64,000 bases of DNA, taken from NCBI GenBank assembly GCA_036925085.1, contig JAUPFP010000030.1, positions 1,426,001-1,490,000 on the forward strand. Direction: 5' to 3'. Below the pieces are notes generated by a model. That model worked only from the letters and a program-made list of their open reading frames with translations, ran no database searches and was not told the origin of the DNA. Shown in pieces: positions 35,096 through 47,600 of the stretch. This DNA is from Brachycybe producta (taxonomy: Eukaryota > Arthropoda > Diplopoda > Playtdesmida > Andrognathidae). A program made the position numbers and the translations under genes. Position 1 is the first letter of the stretch, and every line of letters begins with the position of its first letter.

Positions 35096-36010
35096 GTTTA
35101 TTGTAGTAAAGTAGTGATAAGACACGCAAAATAGGTCCAGGCAAACACAAAAGTATTCCTTTAAAATAAAAAAAGTCATAAAAAAAATGGAAGGTTAAAT
35201 TATTTTTAGTACAACTTTCCAGACAACAAAAAAAACCTCTCAATTTTAATATAATTGGAATATTTTAAATATGTTGGGAGTTGTCAAATAATTGAATAAG
35301 ACTGGAATAATAAAAGTAATAAAAATATCCAGGCTCATATATAAACTATCCCTTATTCAAAGAGCTTTTCCCCTTTTCTCCTTGAACTAAATTGAAAAAA
35401 AAGCAAATGTCCTTCATCTGACCTTCAAGACATTTGATAGGTGCTCCTTATCACGCTTTTTTTAATTTTACATTCAAAATTTAACATTTAGACCCTGATT
35501 TTCACGCGAAAACAAAACTAATTAATGAAATGCAAACACAGGTGACATTAAGATTGGTTTTGCAATTAGTGAAAAATTACAATTTTGCAGTTATGAGAAA
35601 GGGGGGAGGAAAAAAGAACAGCCTAAAAAATCTCCGAAAAAAATATTAAATTACAACTAAAAACGGGTCTGAATTACTTTAAAAATCATATTTAAATCGA
35701 ATCTAAAGATTGCTCAAGATGAAATCTATACTAAAAACAACCGATTACGAATGAAATCAATCAAATAACGTGAATTCTTTAAAAAATAAAAGCGGGAGAA
35801 AAAAAAATGGCGCGCAACTCATTGAAGGTCAATCAAGATCAAACATTAAAAAACCGGCAAAACACGCGAAATTAAAACACTTAATCGTATCAAATCTGAT
35901 TTAATTACACACTTTTAAAACCTCGTTAATACCAGTAGCTTATAATTATCACTTATATTAAAGTGTGAATCATAAAATAAGATAATTAAGAATGTGAAAG
36001 ACGAACTCAC

Positions 36011-36165
36011 CTTCGATAAAAAACGACGGGAGAACTTCGGAAGCAGAGAACGATATCGTAAGAAATGCACCTCCTTATATACCCTCGGTTAAACGCGGAT
36101 GAAGATGAAAAATGGGGCGGATCACGCTGCCATCACTCAACGAAAACGAGTCACGTGACGTCAAA
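36011..36165 (-). promoter_or_regulatory. GAPDH promoter and non-coding first exon
   Basis: On the minus strand a TATA box (GGTATATAAGGAG) lies at about 36073-36083, which puts the transcription start near 36050. A first exon would run to about 36011, where CGAAG|GTGAGTTC is a strong donor; the likely acceptor is at 35159-35160 (TTTTAAAG|GAATAC). About 70 bases upstream of the TATA box, 36152-36163 holds an E-box (CACGTG) overlapping a CRE (TGACGTCA). Confidence 0.7.
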
Positions 36166-36180
36166 GTGACAGCAACCAGG

Positions 36181-36383
36181 ACGGGTCGTTAGAAATAGGT
36201 GAAAAATTCAGTTGGCTCCGCCCTTGTTATGACAACTGACAACTTCTAATTGGCTGGTTATAAAATTTGACGTCACACGCTCCGCTCTTTTTAACGTCAG
36301 ACATAACCAGCCAATTAGAAGTTGCCAGTCGTCATAACAAGGGCGGAGCCAACTGAAGTTTTTGCCTAATTCTAACGACCTGT
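36181..36383. mobile_element. MULE-like MITE inserted next to the GAPDH promoter
   Basis: Left end ACGGGTCGTTAGAAATAGG and right end CCTAATTCTAACGACCTGT pair, followed inward by CAGTTGGCTCCGCCCTTG and its mirror. The flanks at 36172-36180 and 36384-36392 are both GCAACCAGG. The centre carries TTTGACGTCACACG. It sits about 100 bp upstream of the TATA box. Confidence 0.88.
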
Positions 36384-36599
36384 GCAACCAGGGGAGACAC
36401 ACATTTACTACTTCCAATCATGTTCTTCGATGAAGCCAAGCTTTGAAGGTGGAACTGTAGGAGTGTGTGGCTTATCGGCCATATTGCAAAGACCCTGAAA
36501 AAAAAAAGAGTTTATATATTCAGTTTCATGATAAAATTACGACGTTATTTGCTTTATTAGAAAAGTTTATAAAACAAAAAAACATATATATGAAATCAT

Positions 36600-36975
36600 A
36601 AAAGTCTATTGGTCGGTTTTGAACCCTCCACAATGCCCACAACCTTAATTCAGGCCCAGTGAGTTAACCATCTAGGCTACCCTGCCAACTGCACAAACAA
36701 GAATTTTAATAATAAATATATTTAAGTGTATTTGAACAATTTAAATAAATTAAAACCTAACAGACACCACTGAGGCTTGAACCCATCAATTCCAACACAG
36801 AACGCAATGATGCTAACACAACAGCCACACTGCCAACTGCAACAGCAGGCCTAATAAATTATATTTAGGAACCTTACCAACCTTGAATATTTCATATAAC
36901 AAAATTAAAAAAAAATCAGCCAAAATAGATGGCGCCACCATCTCCATTAAAAAATTTTTTGCTAAAAAGCAAAAA
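36600..36975 (-). repeat. tandem tRNA-like SINE, copy 2
   Basis: On the minus strand: GTAGCCTAGATGGTTAACTC and GAGGGTTCAAAACCG, then GTTGTGTTAGCATCATTGCG and GATGGGTTCAAGCCTC. Downstream body shared with 30200-30360 includes CCTTGAATATTTCATA and GGCGCCACCATCTCCATT. Confidence 0.7.
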
Positions 36976-37007
36976 CTTTTTTGGATGAACTTTTTTTACA
37001 TAGTGTT

Positions 37008-37092
37008 AGGTTAGTGGATTAGTGTTAGGTTAGTGGGTTAGTGTTGGGTTGTTAGGTTATTGTTGGGTTAGGTTAGGTTAGTGGGTTAGATT
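37008..37092. repeat. TTAGG-like degenerate array, copy 2
   Basis: The same GTTAGGTTAGTGGGTTAG pattern, in the same place relative to the SINE as the array at 30460. Confidence 0.8.
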
Positions 37093-37149
37093 GTTATCTC
37101 TGACAACCTCGACATAAGACCTGAAACAATTTGATAAAGGTATCCCTAT

Positions 37150-37285
37150 AATCAATTGCCCCACCCTTTTATGAGCTTCAGGCCAAATATCAACCAATTA
37201 GAAATTGGAAAGGGCGGGGCATGTGACATCAGACCAAATAATAAGCCAATTAGAAGTTGCCACTCCTTATAAAAGGGCGGGGCAA
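37150..37285. mobile_element. MULE-like MITE, inner part
   Basis: GCCCCACCCTTTTATGAGC on the left and CTTATAAAAGGGCGGGGC on the right, with CAACCAATTAGAAATTGG inside. Terminal sequence is eroded. Confidence 0.6.
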
Positions 37286-37439
37286 ATGACTGTATTCTGC
37301 TAAGCACATTTTCCTATCGTAGTACTGGGTCTGAGCAAGATGGCGATTATTTTCCTCCAATCCAAATTTTTGGCTTCACTAAAGTCATGTGATGTTGTCT
37401 CCCCTTATTCTAACCTACTTTACGGCAACCGCTCAAGGG

Positions 37440-37830
37440 AGACGACATAAAAGAAAATCCTTTACGAAATTCACTAAGATTCACCGTGATTTATAGCATA
37501 TTTTGTGTATGACAAGTGCATTTAACTTTTTATCCGCGTTTTACTAGATATCTATAACTCACTTATACTCTGAAAATTAAATTAAACGCAGATAAAAATT
37601 AAAATGGCTTGCCATACTGCATGAGATTCACCCATCTGTCGTAAGAAGACGACACAAGCGGTAATTCTCGTATAGTATGGCAAGCTGTTTTACTTTTTAC
37701 CCGCGTTTTACTAGATTTAAATAATTAAATTTTATTCTTGGTGTCCAGTTAAAGGCAAATAAAAATTAAAACGTCTTGTCATGCACATGCTTTGCTGTGA
37801 ATCTTGGTGAATCTTAGTGAATCTCATATA
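37440..37830. repeat. inverted repeat with CCGCGTTTTACTAGAT motifs
   Basis: Two related halves: ACTTTTTATCCGCGTTTTAC appears twice (about 37530 and 37690) and its mirror (ACGCAGATAAAAATTAAAA) follows each time. TTCACTAAGATTCAC and its mirror GTGAATCTTAGTGAATC frame the block. The same units occur at 43970-44350. Confidence 0.65.
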
Positions 37831-38088
37831 TAATCTTCTTCCATAGCGCCCTCTCTATTCAGATTTGGGAGGGGCCAATGAAAGTGAGCTGATTTTTCCT
37901 CATGACATACTTTAAATTATGTGCCGATTTGTCTTGCAATATGACGTCACATTTATAAATTTCTATTAAGGTGACATGACAGTGACGAATAAATCGGCGA
38001 GTAACAGAATGTACAGTTTTATCATGAAAAGAAACGATAACTCACCGATTAATAAATCGATAAGTACAAGATCGGTACTAATAATTTT

Positions 38089-38294
38089 ACAGGCATTTAG
38101 AAATCGGGAAGAACTTCAGTTAGCTCCGCCCTTGTTATGAAGAACGCAACATCTAATTGGTTGGTTATGTAGTCTGACGTCATATGCTCGGCTCTTTTCA
38201 AAGTCGAACCACACAACAAACCAATTAGAAGTTGCCGTTCGTCATAACAAGGGCGGAGCCAAACTGAAATTCTCCCCGATTTCTAAATGCGTGT
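38089..38294. mobile_element. MULE-like MITE with 8-bp duplication
   Basis: Ends ACAGGCATTTAGAAATCGGG and CCCGATTTCTAAATGCGTGT; flanks ATAATTTT at 38081-38088 and 38295-38302. Inner arms TTAGCTCCGCCCTTGTTATG and its mirror closely match the 36181 copy. Confidence 0.85.
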
Positions 38295-38763
38295 ATAATT
38301 TTCAATAGAAGATCGGTGATTGGAATTTGTGTAGAGTCAACTGATAAGTGAGCTGATTTCCTATCAGTGACGTAATTGAACTGATATCGACTGAAATGAA
38401 CTATCGATCAGCTGATAATAAGTTTCATAACCGATTGCGTAATCTTTTTTTCTTCTTCTCAAGGTGACACGCGCTCGTTTTTTTGGCTTAATTCCCGCGA
38501 AATCATCAGGAAGTGAAATTAATTATAGGCCTTTTTTTCTATCTCATTTATATTAATATAGGGTGAGACAAATCGGTTATTCCCTCGTCAGACAAGAAAC
38601 AATTAAGGAGAGGTCAATGATCAAGGGATTAATAATAAATTAAAGAGTATAAAGGTCAAATGAAAGAAAAAAAACACATACATATTAATACCATTAATTG
38701 CTCTCATTTAGAACATCATCAGTTTGCAACCCTTACTTAAAAACAAACAAACAACCCAGGAAT

Positions 38764-41608
38764 ATGTCAGGAGAATCCGTGAGCATTCCGAATGGAATTA
38801 AATTCCTGTTCGGTGGTATGTCTGGGTATGGTAACATTTAATATGTTTAATAAACTGATCTATTTTTGGGTCAAATAAGTTAAAAATCGATCATTTTCTG
38901 TTTTTTCTTCTTTATTAGAATGGGAGCTACTTGTTTTGTACAACCGTTAGATCTACTTAAAAACAGGATGCAACTCAGTGGTTTGTTCTTGTTCCAACTT
39001 CCAACATAAAATCCGTTCCGTACCGTTTGAAGTCCGTCATGGAGATCGAAAAACGGTTCTGCTTTTCAGAAGATCAGCACATTGGAGAAATTGAAAGTTC
39101 TGTTAAAAACTAGAACGGAGCTGATCAATCACTAAATAGTATTTTTTCATGTTCATATCTTTCAAAATAAACTTTTTACAAACAAAATTTAGAAAAAGTC
39201 GTCTTGCTTGAATCTGGGTGATTTTCAAACTGATATGAAAGGCTTATTTTAAAAGATATCAACTTGAAGTTACCCTTCTAGTTTCTAAAACGAGAAAAAA
39301 CAGAGTTTGAGGGATGTTTAACCTGTAAAACAAGCGTAATTGACAGTTAATTAATAGTTTTTCCTTCCAATAATCAAATTTTTTTTTGAAACCTTTAGCG
39401 GTTTTTTGGAATAGAACTTTTCAGTTGTTTGGTCCGTCAGCTTTGATTTCTATGAAGAATCTGCGGATTTTCTAGAAGTTTTTCTTGATAAATACTACTC
39501 AAGATGCATAATAATCTTTAACAGCTTTATTTTGAAACAGGTGCTGGTGGAGGAGCCAAAGAATATAAAACAAGTTTACACTTATTTGCTTCCATTCTTA
39601 AGAACGAAGGAATAAGTGGAGCATACGCAGGGTACAAAAATTATAAGGCTTAAAAATTATTGCTCATAATTAAAATATTAAAAAAAAAACAGGCTTTCAG
39701 CTGGACTTTTGCGCCAGGCTTCATATACAACCGTAAGACTCGGAACTTACACGTGGCTCTTTGAGAAGTTTTCCGGACCCGATGGAAAACCTCCAAATTT
39801 CTTTACAAAGGCGGCACTCGGAATGGCAGCGGGAGCCGTAGGAGCTTTCGTTGGAACGCCGGCTGAAATCTCGCTCATTCGAATGACTGCCGATGGAAGG
39901 TTCTCGAAAGAAGAAACCAAAGAACGGACAAGGAACTGAATTTGTGGATTAGTAATTGCGGAAATGCTGTTTTCAGGTTACCAGCAACAGAACGCCGAGG
40001 TTATACCAATGTATTCAATGCACTTGTCAGAATAACGAGAGAAGAAGGTCTCCTGACACTTTGGAGGGTAAACTAAGCCATTCTAGGATGCAAACGACAA
40101 GTTAATCTAACTTAAATTATACACTCTAAGGGTTGCATACCGACAATGGGACGTGCAATGGTTGTAAATGCGGCACAACTTGCTTCATATTCACAAGCGA
40201 AACAGTTCCTTCTATCAACAAGTAAAAGGGGAAAACGACTTTGCAGTTTCAGAAGAGCAACACTAACGAGAAATTGAAAGTATGTTAGAAACTAGAAAGG
40301 TAACTAAATCACTATAGTATTTACATGTTTATATTTTTAAAAACATTTAAAAAATAGTCTTCATTTTGAACGATATCAACATGAAAATACTATTAAGTGA
40401 TGGAGCTACCCTTCTAGTTTTTAAAACACTTTCCCGTTTTTCTTAATTTTGCTCTTCTGAAAAGACAGAAGTAACCAGATTTCCAAAGGGGGCTTTTTAC
40501 AATTTAAGACTAACTTAAATTCTAAACGAATTTGTATGTTTGTTTGAAAAAAAGAGTATTTTAAAGACAACATCCCATGCCATTTTACGGCTAGTATGAT
40601 AAGTGGGTTAGTTACGACGGCTGCCTCGATGCCTGTAGACATAGCAAAGACGAGGTTTGTCTTTTCTTATCTCCTTCCCATTCTGATTATTAAACAAACA
40701 AACATTTATTACATTCTTTCTTATCGTTTCAGAATTCAGAACATGAAGATAGTAAACGGCGTCCCAGAGTACAGAGGTGCCATTGTATGTATTTCATTAT
40801 AAAAGGGGTTTCTCTTGTAATCATTCCTATTAAGAGCCTAGAGACACTCCAGAGTTGCACGTGCTTGTAAGCCGTGATCAATTTTAAGGTTCCAAAATTG
40901 CTTCAATGGCTCTAGCAACCAACACCAATTCAGAAACGTCATGAAAATTCCTCATTACCTGAAGAACATATTAAAGAATACACAGTTTTTCCTAAAGCTG
41001 AAAGATGTGCCTGAAGAACCAAAAGGTTGTTAGAAAAATAGACTTTTTTTAAGTCAATGGCCTTTAAAATGTGTCCAGCAAACTAGCATAATTCGAAAGA
41101 GTATAAAATAAAAACTCCTTTGACAATTAAAACCAGGTCATAACATTCAAAAAGTAATTGCAAGACTAATTCATAATATGTAAAAATCGTAGGTTTTTTT
41201 TTTTTAAATGTGACTTAACACAGTTTACCTCTGAGACATAACTTCAATTATCATTCAAGAATTTTGAAGAAAATTGTAGTTAAAATCGAAACCATATTTT
41301 TTTTTTGGAAAAGTCAGATTTCATTTAACGTTGCGTCTATGGCGTCACGAGCAGCAGCACGTACCAACGTTGAAGTGTTTCCAAGCTGTTAAGAGATTTA
41401 ATATTGACAAGTTAAAATTTGCACTTTTCAGGACGTTCTAATTAAAGTAGTACGCCAGGAAGGTTTCTTTTGCCTTTGGAAGGGTTTCACGCCGTATTAC
41501 GCTCGTCTGGGGCCTCACACAGTGCTCACCTTTGTATTTCTCGAACAATTGAATCATTCTTATAAAACATATTATCTGAGGACGACACCAACGGGAAGCG
41601 GGCTTTAA
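38764..41608 (+). CDS. SLC25A11: mitochondrial 2-oxoglutarate/malate carrier
   Basis: Inner-membrane antiporter exchanging 2-oxoglutarate for malate in the malate-aspartate shuttle. Nine exons: 38764-38825, 38919-38980, 39541-39631, 39693-39899, 39977-40067, 40131-40221, 40555-40654, 40733-40784, 41432-41608; 310 residues, close to the 314 of human. Three carrier repeats are visible with the P-x-[DE]-x-x-[KR] signatures as PLDLLKNR, PAEISLIR and PVDIAKTR. Subfamily segments include SMISGLVTTAASMPVDIAKTR, AMVVNAAQLASYSQAK and FFCLWKGFTPYYARLGPHT. The start is the only Met before the first carrier repeat. AATAAA lies at about 41809. It is head-to-head with GAPDH, some 2.7 kb from that promoter. 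Confidence 0.94.
39055..39335. repeat. FB1 fold-back repeat in SLC25A11 intron 2
   Basis: CTGTTAAAAACTAGAACGG, TCATATCTTTCAAAATAAAC, TTTTAAAAGATATCAACTTG and TTACCCTTCTAGTTTCTAAAA are all present. Confidence 0.75.
40240..40510. repeat. FB1 fold-back repeat in SLC25A11 intron 6
   Basis: GTATGTTAGAAACTAGAAAGG at the left, AACGATATCAACATGAAAATAC and GCTACCCTTCTAGTTTTTAAA at the right; CTCTTCTGAAAAGACAGAAG follows. Confidence 0.75.
40830..41060. repeat. two-copy interspersed repeat, copy 1
   Basis: GAGCCTAGAGACACTCCAGAG, GTTCCAAAATTGCTTCAATGG and CAGAAACGTCATGAAAATTCC correspond in order to a block at 62268-62470. Not FB1. Confidence 0.6.
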
Positions 41609-42039
41609 ATGAACACGATCTGAAACTTAAGAACTCCAGGTATACAAAATTAACAAATAAGATCTGATACTGATATGAAAACAAATTATCTGAATAGATC
41701 TGAAAATGTATTTTAACGTTTTAAATGTCAGTTGGTACTTAAAGAAAATTAAAATGGAAACAATAGTCGAAAATAGAACTCGAGGAAAGCGAACAAAACC
41801 TTCGAAGAAATAAATTTGTGCGATGTTTAAGCATAGGTTTCTTTTTGCAACATTTTACGTCTGATGTTCATCTAATAATATAATGTAATTGTTATTAAGG
41901 TGGCTTTACCTATTTATTTTGATTGTGTCTCCCCCTTTCCCAGACAACGCCACAACAGTGGCAAATGCTATGTTCTATGGACGTTTTTGAAAAATTTGGA
42001 CGCAAAAATGTCGAGCAAACATTTTTTTAAAAAAATTAA

Positions 42040-42320
42040 AATTGTTTTCAAAACTAGAAACGTAAAAGATTATGGGAAGTTTTTCCATCACAATATTGAT
42101 CTTAAAAAATAATACATTTTATAGTTCAGTTTGAAAATGACCCGTTTTTTGATTGAAATGTCATAAAAAATTATTTTCGCCTTTTTCAAACTGTCATAAA
42201 AAGTTTATTTTGAAAAATATCATCATGAACAAACTTCCAGCATTACCACTTAACTATTCTAGTTTCTAAAACACTTTGAATTTTTCCGTAATGTTTCTCC
42301 TGAAAAACATTCATTTGAAA
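42040..42320. repeat. FB1 fold-back repeat between SLC25A11 and PARK7
   Basis: TTTTCAAAACTAGAAACGTAA, TTTGAAAAATATCATCATGAA and CTATTCTAGTTTCTAAAACACTTTG. The left arm is weak. Confidence 0.6.
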
Positions 42321-42515
42321 AATATAAAATATAAATAAAAATATAAATCTGGAGGGCTGAAAACAAAATCTCTAAATCAAAATATCTATTGAGCCACCTT
42401 AAGATTGTTTGTTGTCTGGACTTTACAAATAGATTAATGAACAAATAATAAATCTTAGAAGTATATTTTAATAAATGATTATCATTCTATAATATGTAAC
42501 GAGATGTGTTTGTTT

Positions 42516-43860
42516 TTAAGTTTTCACCAACATTGCCTGAGCAAGTGAATCCGCTTTGTCCTTTCCGTTCAGTTGCTCGACAATCGAAAGTGCAAACTCG
42601 AAAGCCGTACCTGGACCACGACTCGTGGTCAATTGTCCGTCTTGTACGACTCGATCTTCGCTGTAATGATAATGATCACCTTCGGCCATAACATCCTTCA
42701 CCGATGGGAAAGACGTCACCCGTTTACCAACTCCAATACCATGATCCTTCAATGCAGTCGGTGCTATTTTAATTTCAAAGCAAACCATTAAAATAAATAT
42801 ACATAATAGGTCAATCCATAACACGGAAATGTGCGGAAAAACATTTAATGAGCGAGGAAAAAGCAATTTAAACGGCACAAAAAAAAGTTAAGATGGTATT
42901 CAAACTTATAGTAATTTCTTCTTTCAAGTGCAACAACGACAAGAAACTAGAAGCGTAACCGGAATCACTTAAGGGTAATTTCATGTTGATATCTTTTAAA
43001 ATAAACTTTTATTTCAGTTAGAAAATGATCCAATTTTAAGCAGACGATATTTCTTAAAATTTCTGTTCCATAAAGAGTTTATTTTGAACGATACCAACAT
43101 GCAAATACAACTAAATGATCCAGCTACCCTTCTAGTTTCTAACGTAACTTTCAATTTCTCTTTAGTTGTTGCTCCAGAAATTCAGAATAATAATAATATG
43201 GTTCGAAAATCAGTTCCTGTTTATAGAACAGTTTCTGCATATTTACACGCATTTCTTTGCTTTTTTCCGCACCTATTGGATACTTTTCCACATTTTAATC
43301 TGACTCCAACCCCCTTAATAATTACCGGCACAAATCGCAGCTATCATCCGACCAGCATTCTCCTGATTACGTAACAGTTCTCCAACCTGCGAAGTCTTTT
43401 TTTGTTTCACGAGAAATGTTAATTATTAATCATTATGTACGAAATTAGAATTAATTATCGTCTTAAGTTCTAACCTCAGCCAGTGTCTTGGCTCCAAGCA
43501 ATCCACCAGGAAGAATAATGACGTCATAGGGTTCATTTGAGACAGCGTTGGCCAACGAAGTATCAGGAACAATCTTCACACCTCGACTACAAGCGACGGT
43601 GCCAGGACCCTTGACTCCAGCCACGGTCACATCGATCTGGTTTAGAAAATAAATCCATTAAACGAATTGACCTTGACAGTGACCTTTTCTCCACCAGACC
43701 ACGTGGAGAACAGAAATTTAAAAAAGAGAGACCATGGGCCACAAGTTGGCCACCTCCTTGAAACCGTTCTTACACCTGCTCGCCGCAAAACATCAACGGC
43801 GATAACAGCTTCCATTTCTTCTGCACCATCTGCTAACAGTAACAAGGCCGTTTTAGACAT
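42516..43860 (-). CDS. PARK7: DJ-1/PARK7 protein deglycase family
   Basis: A small redox-sensing protein of the DJ-1/PfpI superfamily, with roles in oxidative-stress protection and glycation repair. Exons (5' to 3'): 43860-43774, 43636-43475, 43386-43326, 42763-42516; 185 residues against 189 in human. The first exon begins [20 protein letters not shown] and holds the conserved Glu next to the active site. The second has [10 protein letters not shown]. The reactive Cys lies in MIAAICA across the junction to [10 protein letters not shown]. The C-terminus has [23 protein letters not shown]. Exon 1 uses the donor GCAGGT|GTAAGA to keep frame. Confidence 0.94.
42940..43215. repeat. FB1 fold-back repeat in PARK7 intron 3
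   Basis: ACAAGAAACTAGAAGCGTAAC, GTTGATATCTTTTAAAATAAAC, TTGAACGATACCAACATGC and GCTACCCTTCTAGTTTCTAAC. Confidence 0.75.
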
Positions 43861-43969
43861 GTTTCGATTAATAAAATCTCCTTTAAAACGAAAAAATCCT
43901 CCTTTCAAAAGCGAAATTCGGCTGCAATGACGATAAAAAACCATAAGCGATCATGAACCAAGGGGGCCA

Positions 43970-44360
43970 ACATAGCTGAAAATCATGCACAAGATTCACT
44001 AAGATTCACAGCAGAGAGTAAGTATGGTAAGTTATTTTACTTTTTATCCATGTTTCAATGAATTTTAGGAATTCAATTCTATTCTGGGTGTCCAGTAAAA
44101 CGGCTGCCCCTACATGTGCTCTGCCGTGAATCTTAGTGAATCGCGTACATTATTTTTTTTATGTCGTTCCCTTTGCCATGGATTCTCATCAATCGGGACG
44201 ACACAGTAGAAAATCATGTACGAGATTCAGGGAGAATCATAATTTTATAAAAATGCACAGCCTTTTTTACTTTTTACCGAATGCCCAAAATAAAAATGAA
44301 TTATCCAAATCCAGTAAAATGCTAACAAAAAGTAAAACATCATGTCATACCGTAAGAAAA
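43970..44360. repeat. repeat related to 37440-37830
   Basis: AAGATTCACTAAGATTCACAG, TTTTACTTTTTATCCATG and CATGTGCTCTGCCGTGAATC match motifs of the earlier block, in two mirrored pieces upstream of PARK7. A C-run of about 18 lies at its right edge. Confidence 0.6.
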
Positions 44361-44618
44361 TCACCCCCCCCCCCCCCCCGTGACGCCCCCGTTCACCCTG
44401 GTAATCAGCTGAACAAGTACGCCGCCGCTGTCACAAACTTTTAAAAAAAAATGTTTAGTCGCTAGTAAATTTGTCGTCTGCTACAATCCGAACTACTTTA
44501 TATCTATGTGAAAAAAGTAATGTAGTCAAACATTAAAACAATAATAATTTAATTAGTATGGGATACAGTTAATTTATACAAAAATGCCTGAATACGAAAT
44601 ATAAATTATCGCATCTCT

Positions 44619-47600
44619 TTATTTGTTAAAAAAATTTCTTTGCAACAAATCTGCATCGGCGTATGAATACATTCCTTTCGATTGCGTCATCGGCTGTCTC
44701 GTACTGTAACGAACTTCAGCAGTAATTATTTCGCGATTGCCGTTATTAAACTTTTTGTTCGGATCTAATGTCACCGTCGGCATAAGGTAATCATCGCTGT
44801 TGTCAATAGATAACATCGTTTCGTATATATCGCAATAAGTATGTGGTTCTGAAAGTTGAATGTCCGGACGGGGAAGGGGTAAAGGCGCGCTACTGTTGTC
44901 GCGGCCACTACGGTCACGTGGTCCGATCTCTTCTTTCGGAATCCGCGGTAATTTAGGGTGTCTTCGTTTTCGGCTATTTCAAAATATACAAAAACAAATG
45001 CGTATATTACTAAAAATGCTTCTTTTGTATGTTTTGACACTTAAAAGTACGGTTGAAACTGGGAATTACTTTTTTTAGTTGTGCAGAGATACTATTTTAG
45101 AAGGGGGTGTAAACAGATCTCGTATCGATAATTACCGATATCAAATCGATATTCAAATTTATGAATTTAACAACTTACGCCAAAAGAACTCCAAAAATGA
45201 CTCCAGCGGCTATTAAAATGATTGCGAGCACAGGTACGGAGATGACGATGGCCAATAGAACTGTGGACATGTTTGTTTCGTCTCCAGGTTGTTCTGAATG
45301 TGTAAAACAATAAAAAAATACCGATTTTCAGGGTTAAGTATCTCGTTAGGAGGCGGCCATTTTGATTTTGCGATTGCTAAGAGATGGCGGCCATTTTGGT
45401 TTGCTAATTTCACATTTTAAAAAATGATCAATTTCATTTAATATTATTATCTTTGTTCGAATGCAGCGTAAATAAAAAAAAATGTTAACTTTGTTTGAAA
45501 GTAGAATAGTAAATGGTTATTTTAAAGGTATTTTCATTAAAATATCGTTCAAAATAAGCTTTTTTACGAAAGTTTGAAAACGAACAATTATCTTTTGACA
45601 TTTTTCATTAAAATACATTGATTAAATGCATTGGAAAACTAATTAACCGCTTGGGGGATTTCAGTTATTTCACCAATTCTGTCAATTATCACAATTTCTC
45701 CAGTTCTTAGAACAAGAATTTGAATTCCTCTTTAAAGTTGCTTCTTTCAATAGTTTAATTTTAACTAAGTCAACTGTCATTATGACAAAATTAACACCTG
45801 TACCTTTATTCAAACCTAAACCTGAAAGTGATGTCCTGGTTGGATTTCTTCCTGTGAAGTCATCGTTAGGTTTCGTCTCAGGCTTTGTGTAATATTTTGG
45901 GTTTGGAACATATTCTGTTAAACACACAACAACCAATGAGTATGTCCAGATAATATACTGACCAACGGTCACTCCAGTTTTACTCACCGTTACTAATTAC
46001 AAGTCCAGTTGTATTTACAAAAATTTGAACAGGAGTCGATTTTAAAGGATCCTTGGTTACAAAATTCGCCACGTGGCACTTGAACCGGACCGGAGCGATC
46101 CGTTCTTTTAATTAAATCATCATAAATAATTCACTAATGACCACAACCTGACACGTCGTGCATAACATGATATTATACATACTTCCATCGTAGATGATGG
46201 GATCTGTGGTTATCTTATGACCCTCTAAATACGTCTTCATCCATTGGTTCCCTTCTCCGGGGTATTGAACCCACCATTCCAACGTTTTCGGTTCTGGTCG
46301 TCCGTTGTGAACGCATTCGAGGTCTACTTGGGCCATGTAGCTCACAAATGCTTCTTCATTGGAAGATGAAACCGTGCCGTCCGTAGTGTTCAAGATGACC
46401 ACCTTTGCCGTTCGCACTTCCTCTTCAATGAGGAATATATATATATATATATATGGCAGCGGTCAGTTAGTTAGCCATTTTTTTTCAAATCGAAAGGGTT
46501 AGAAACAGTGGCGTAGCTAGGCTTGGTTGCGCCCCCCCGCCGCGTAAAACTTTGCGCCCCCCCCCCCCGCCGCGTAAAACTTTGCGCCCCCCCCCCCGGG
46601 GCTGCTTAAAACGTTGCGCTCCCTTTAAGTCCCCCTCCACTTATCCTCATACTGGGGAGAGGTGCTATTTTGATGAACGGCGGATCAGTAAGAACAGTCG
46701 GAAGGTTAGGTTTAGTAAAATGAAGCTTGTTGCAGGGGGCCTGGGGGGCGCAGCCCCCCATTTTTTAGCGTTATTAAATCAAATTTGTCCATTTTTCCGA
46801 CCGTTCCTCCCATTGAACAAATTACAGAACAGTCGGAACAATGGACTAATTTGATTTAATAATTCTTTAAAAAAAAAAGTCGAGGTCTGCGCCCCCCCCC
46901 CAGACCCCCTGCAACAACTTAATTTTACTAAACCAAACCTTCGGACTGCTCCTACTATTTTTCCGACTGTTCGTACTGTTGTTCGGACCTTTCCGCTGTT
47001 CATCAAAATAGTACCCCCTTATAAAAATTTCTAAGCACAATAAACGAAATGAAAGTCGATTTATATTTGAAAATAACTGAATAAATTAAGCGAGTGATTC
47101 GGAATCACTTGCTTAATTTATTCAATTATTTTTGAAAATACATCGACTTTCATTTTGTTTTTTGCGCCCCCAAACCTGCTGCGCCCCCCCCCCCCCCCCG
47201 CAGTTGCGGGTCCTGCGGGTGCCTAGCTACGCCAGTGGTTAGAAACTAGAACGGTTAGCTGATGCACTTAATAGTATTTTCATGTTAATATCTTTCAAAA
47301 TAAACTTTTTTTTTTTATAGAAACACAAATTAAGACATATTGTCTGCCTAGTAAAGTTAGGCCATTTTGAAACTTACACAAAAAGCTTATTTTAAAAGTT
47401 ATCAACATGAAAATATACTAAGGAGAAATTGGAAATGTGTTAGAAACTAGAACGGTCATGTCAGTTTGTATAAAAAGCTTTCTTTTGAAAATAATCAGAA
47501 AATGACCCTTCTAGTTTCTCAATAATGTCACTTCATTTTGCATCCTGAAAGGCCGAATAATTAAGTGTTCGAGAGACGATTCGTTTACACTTTACAACTA

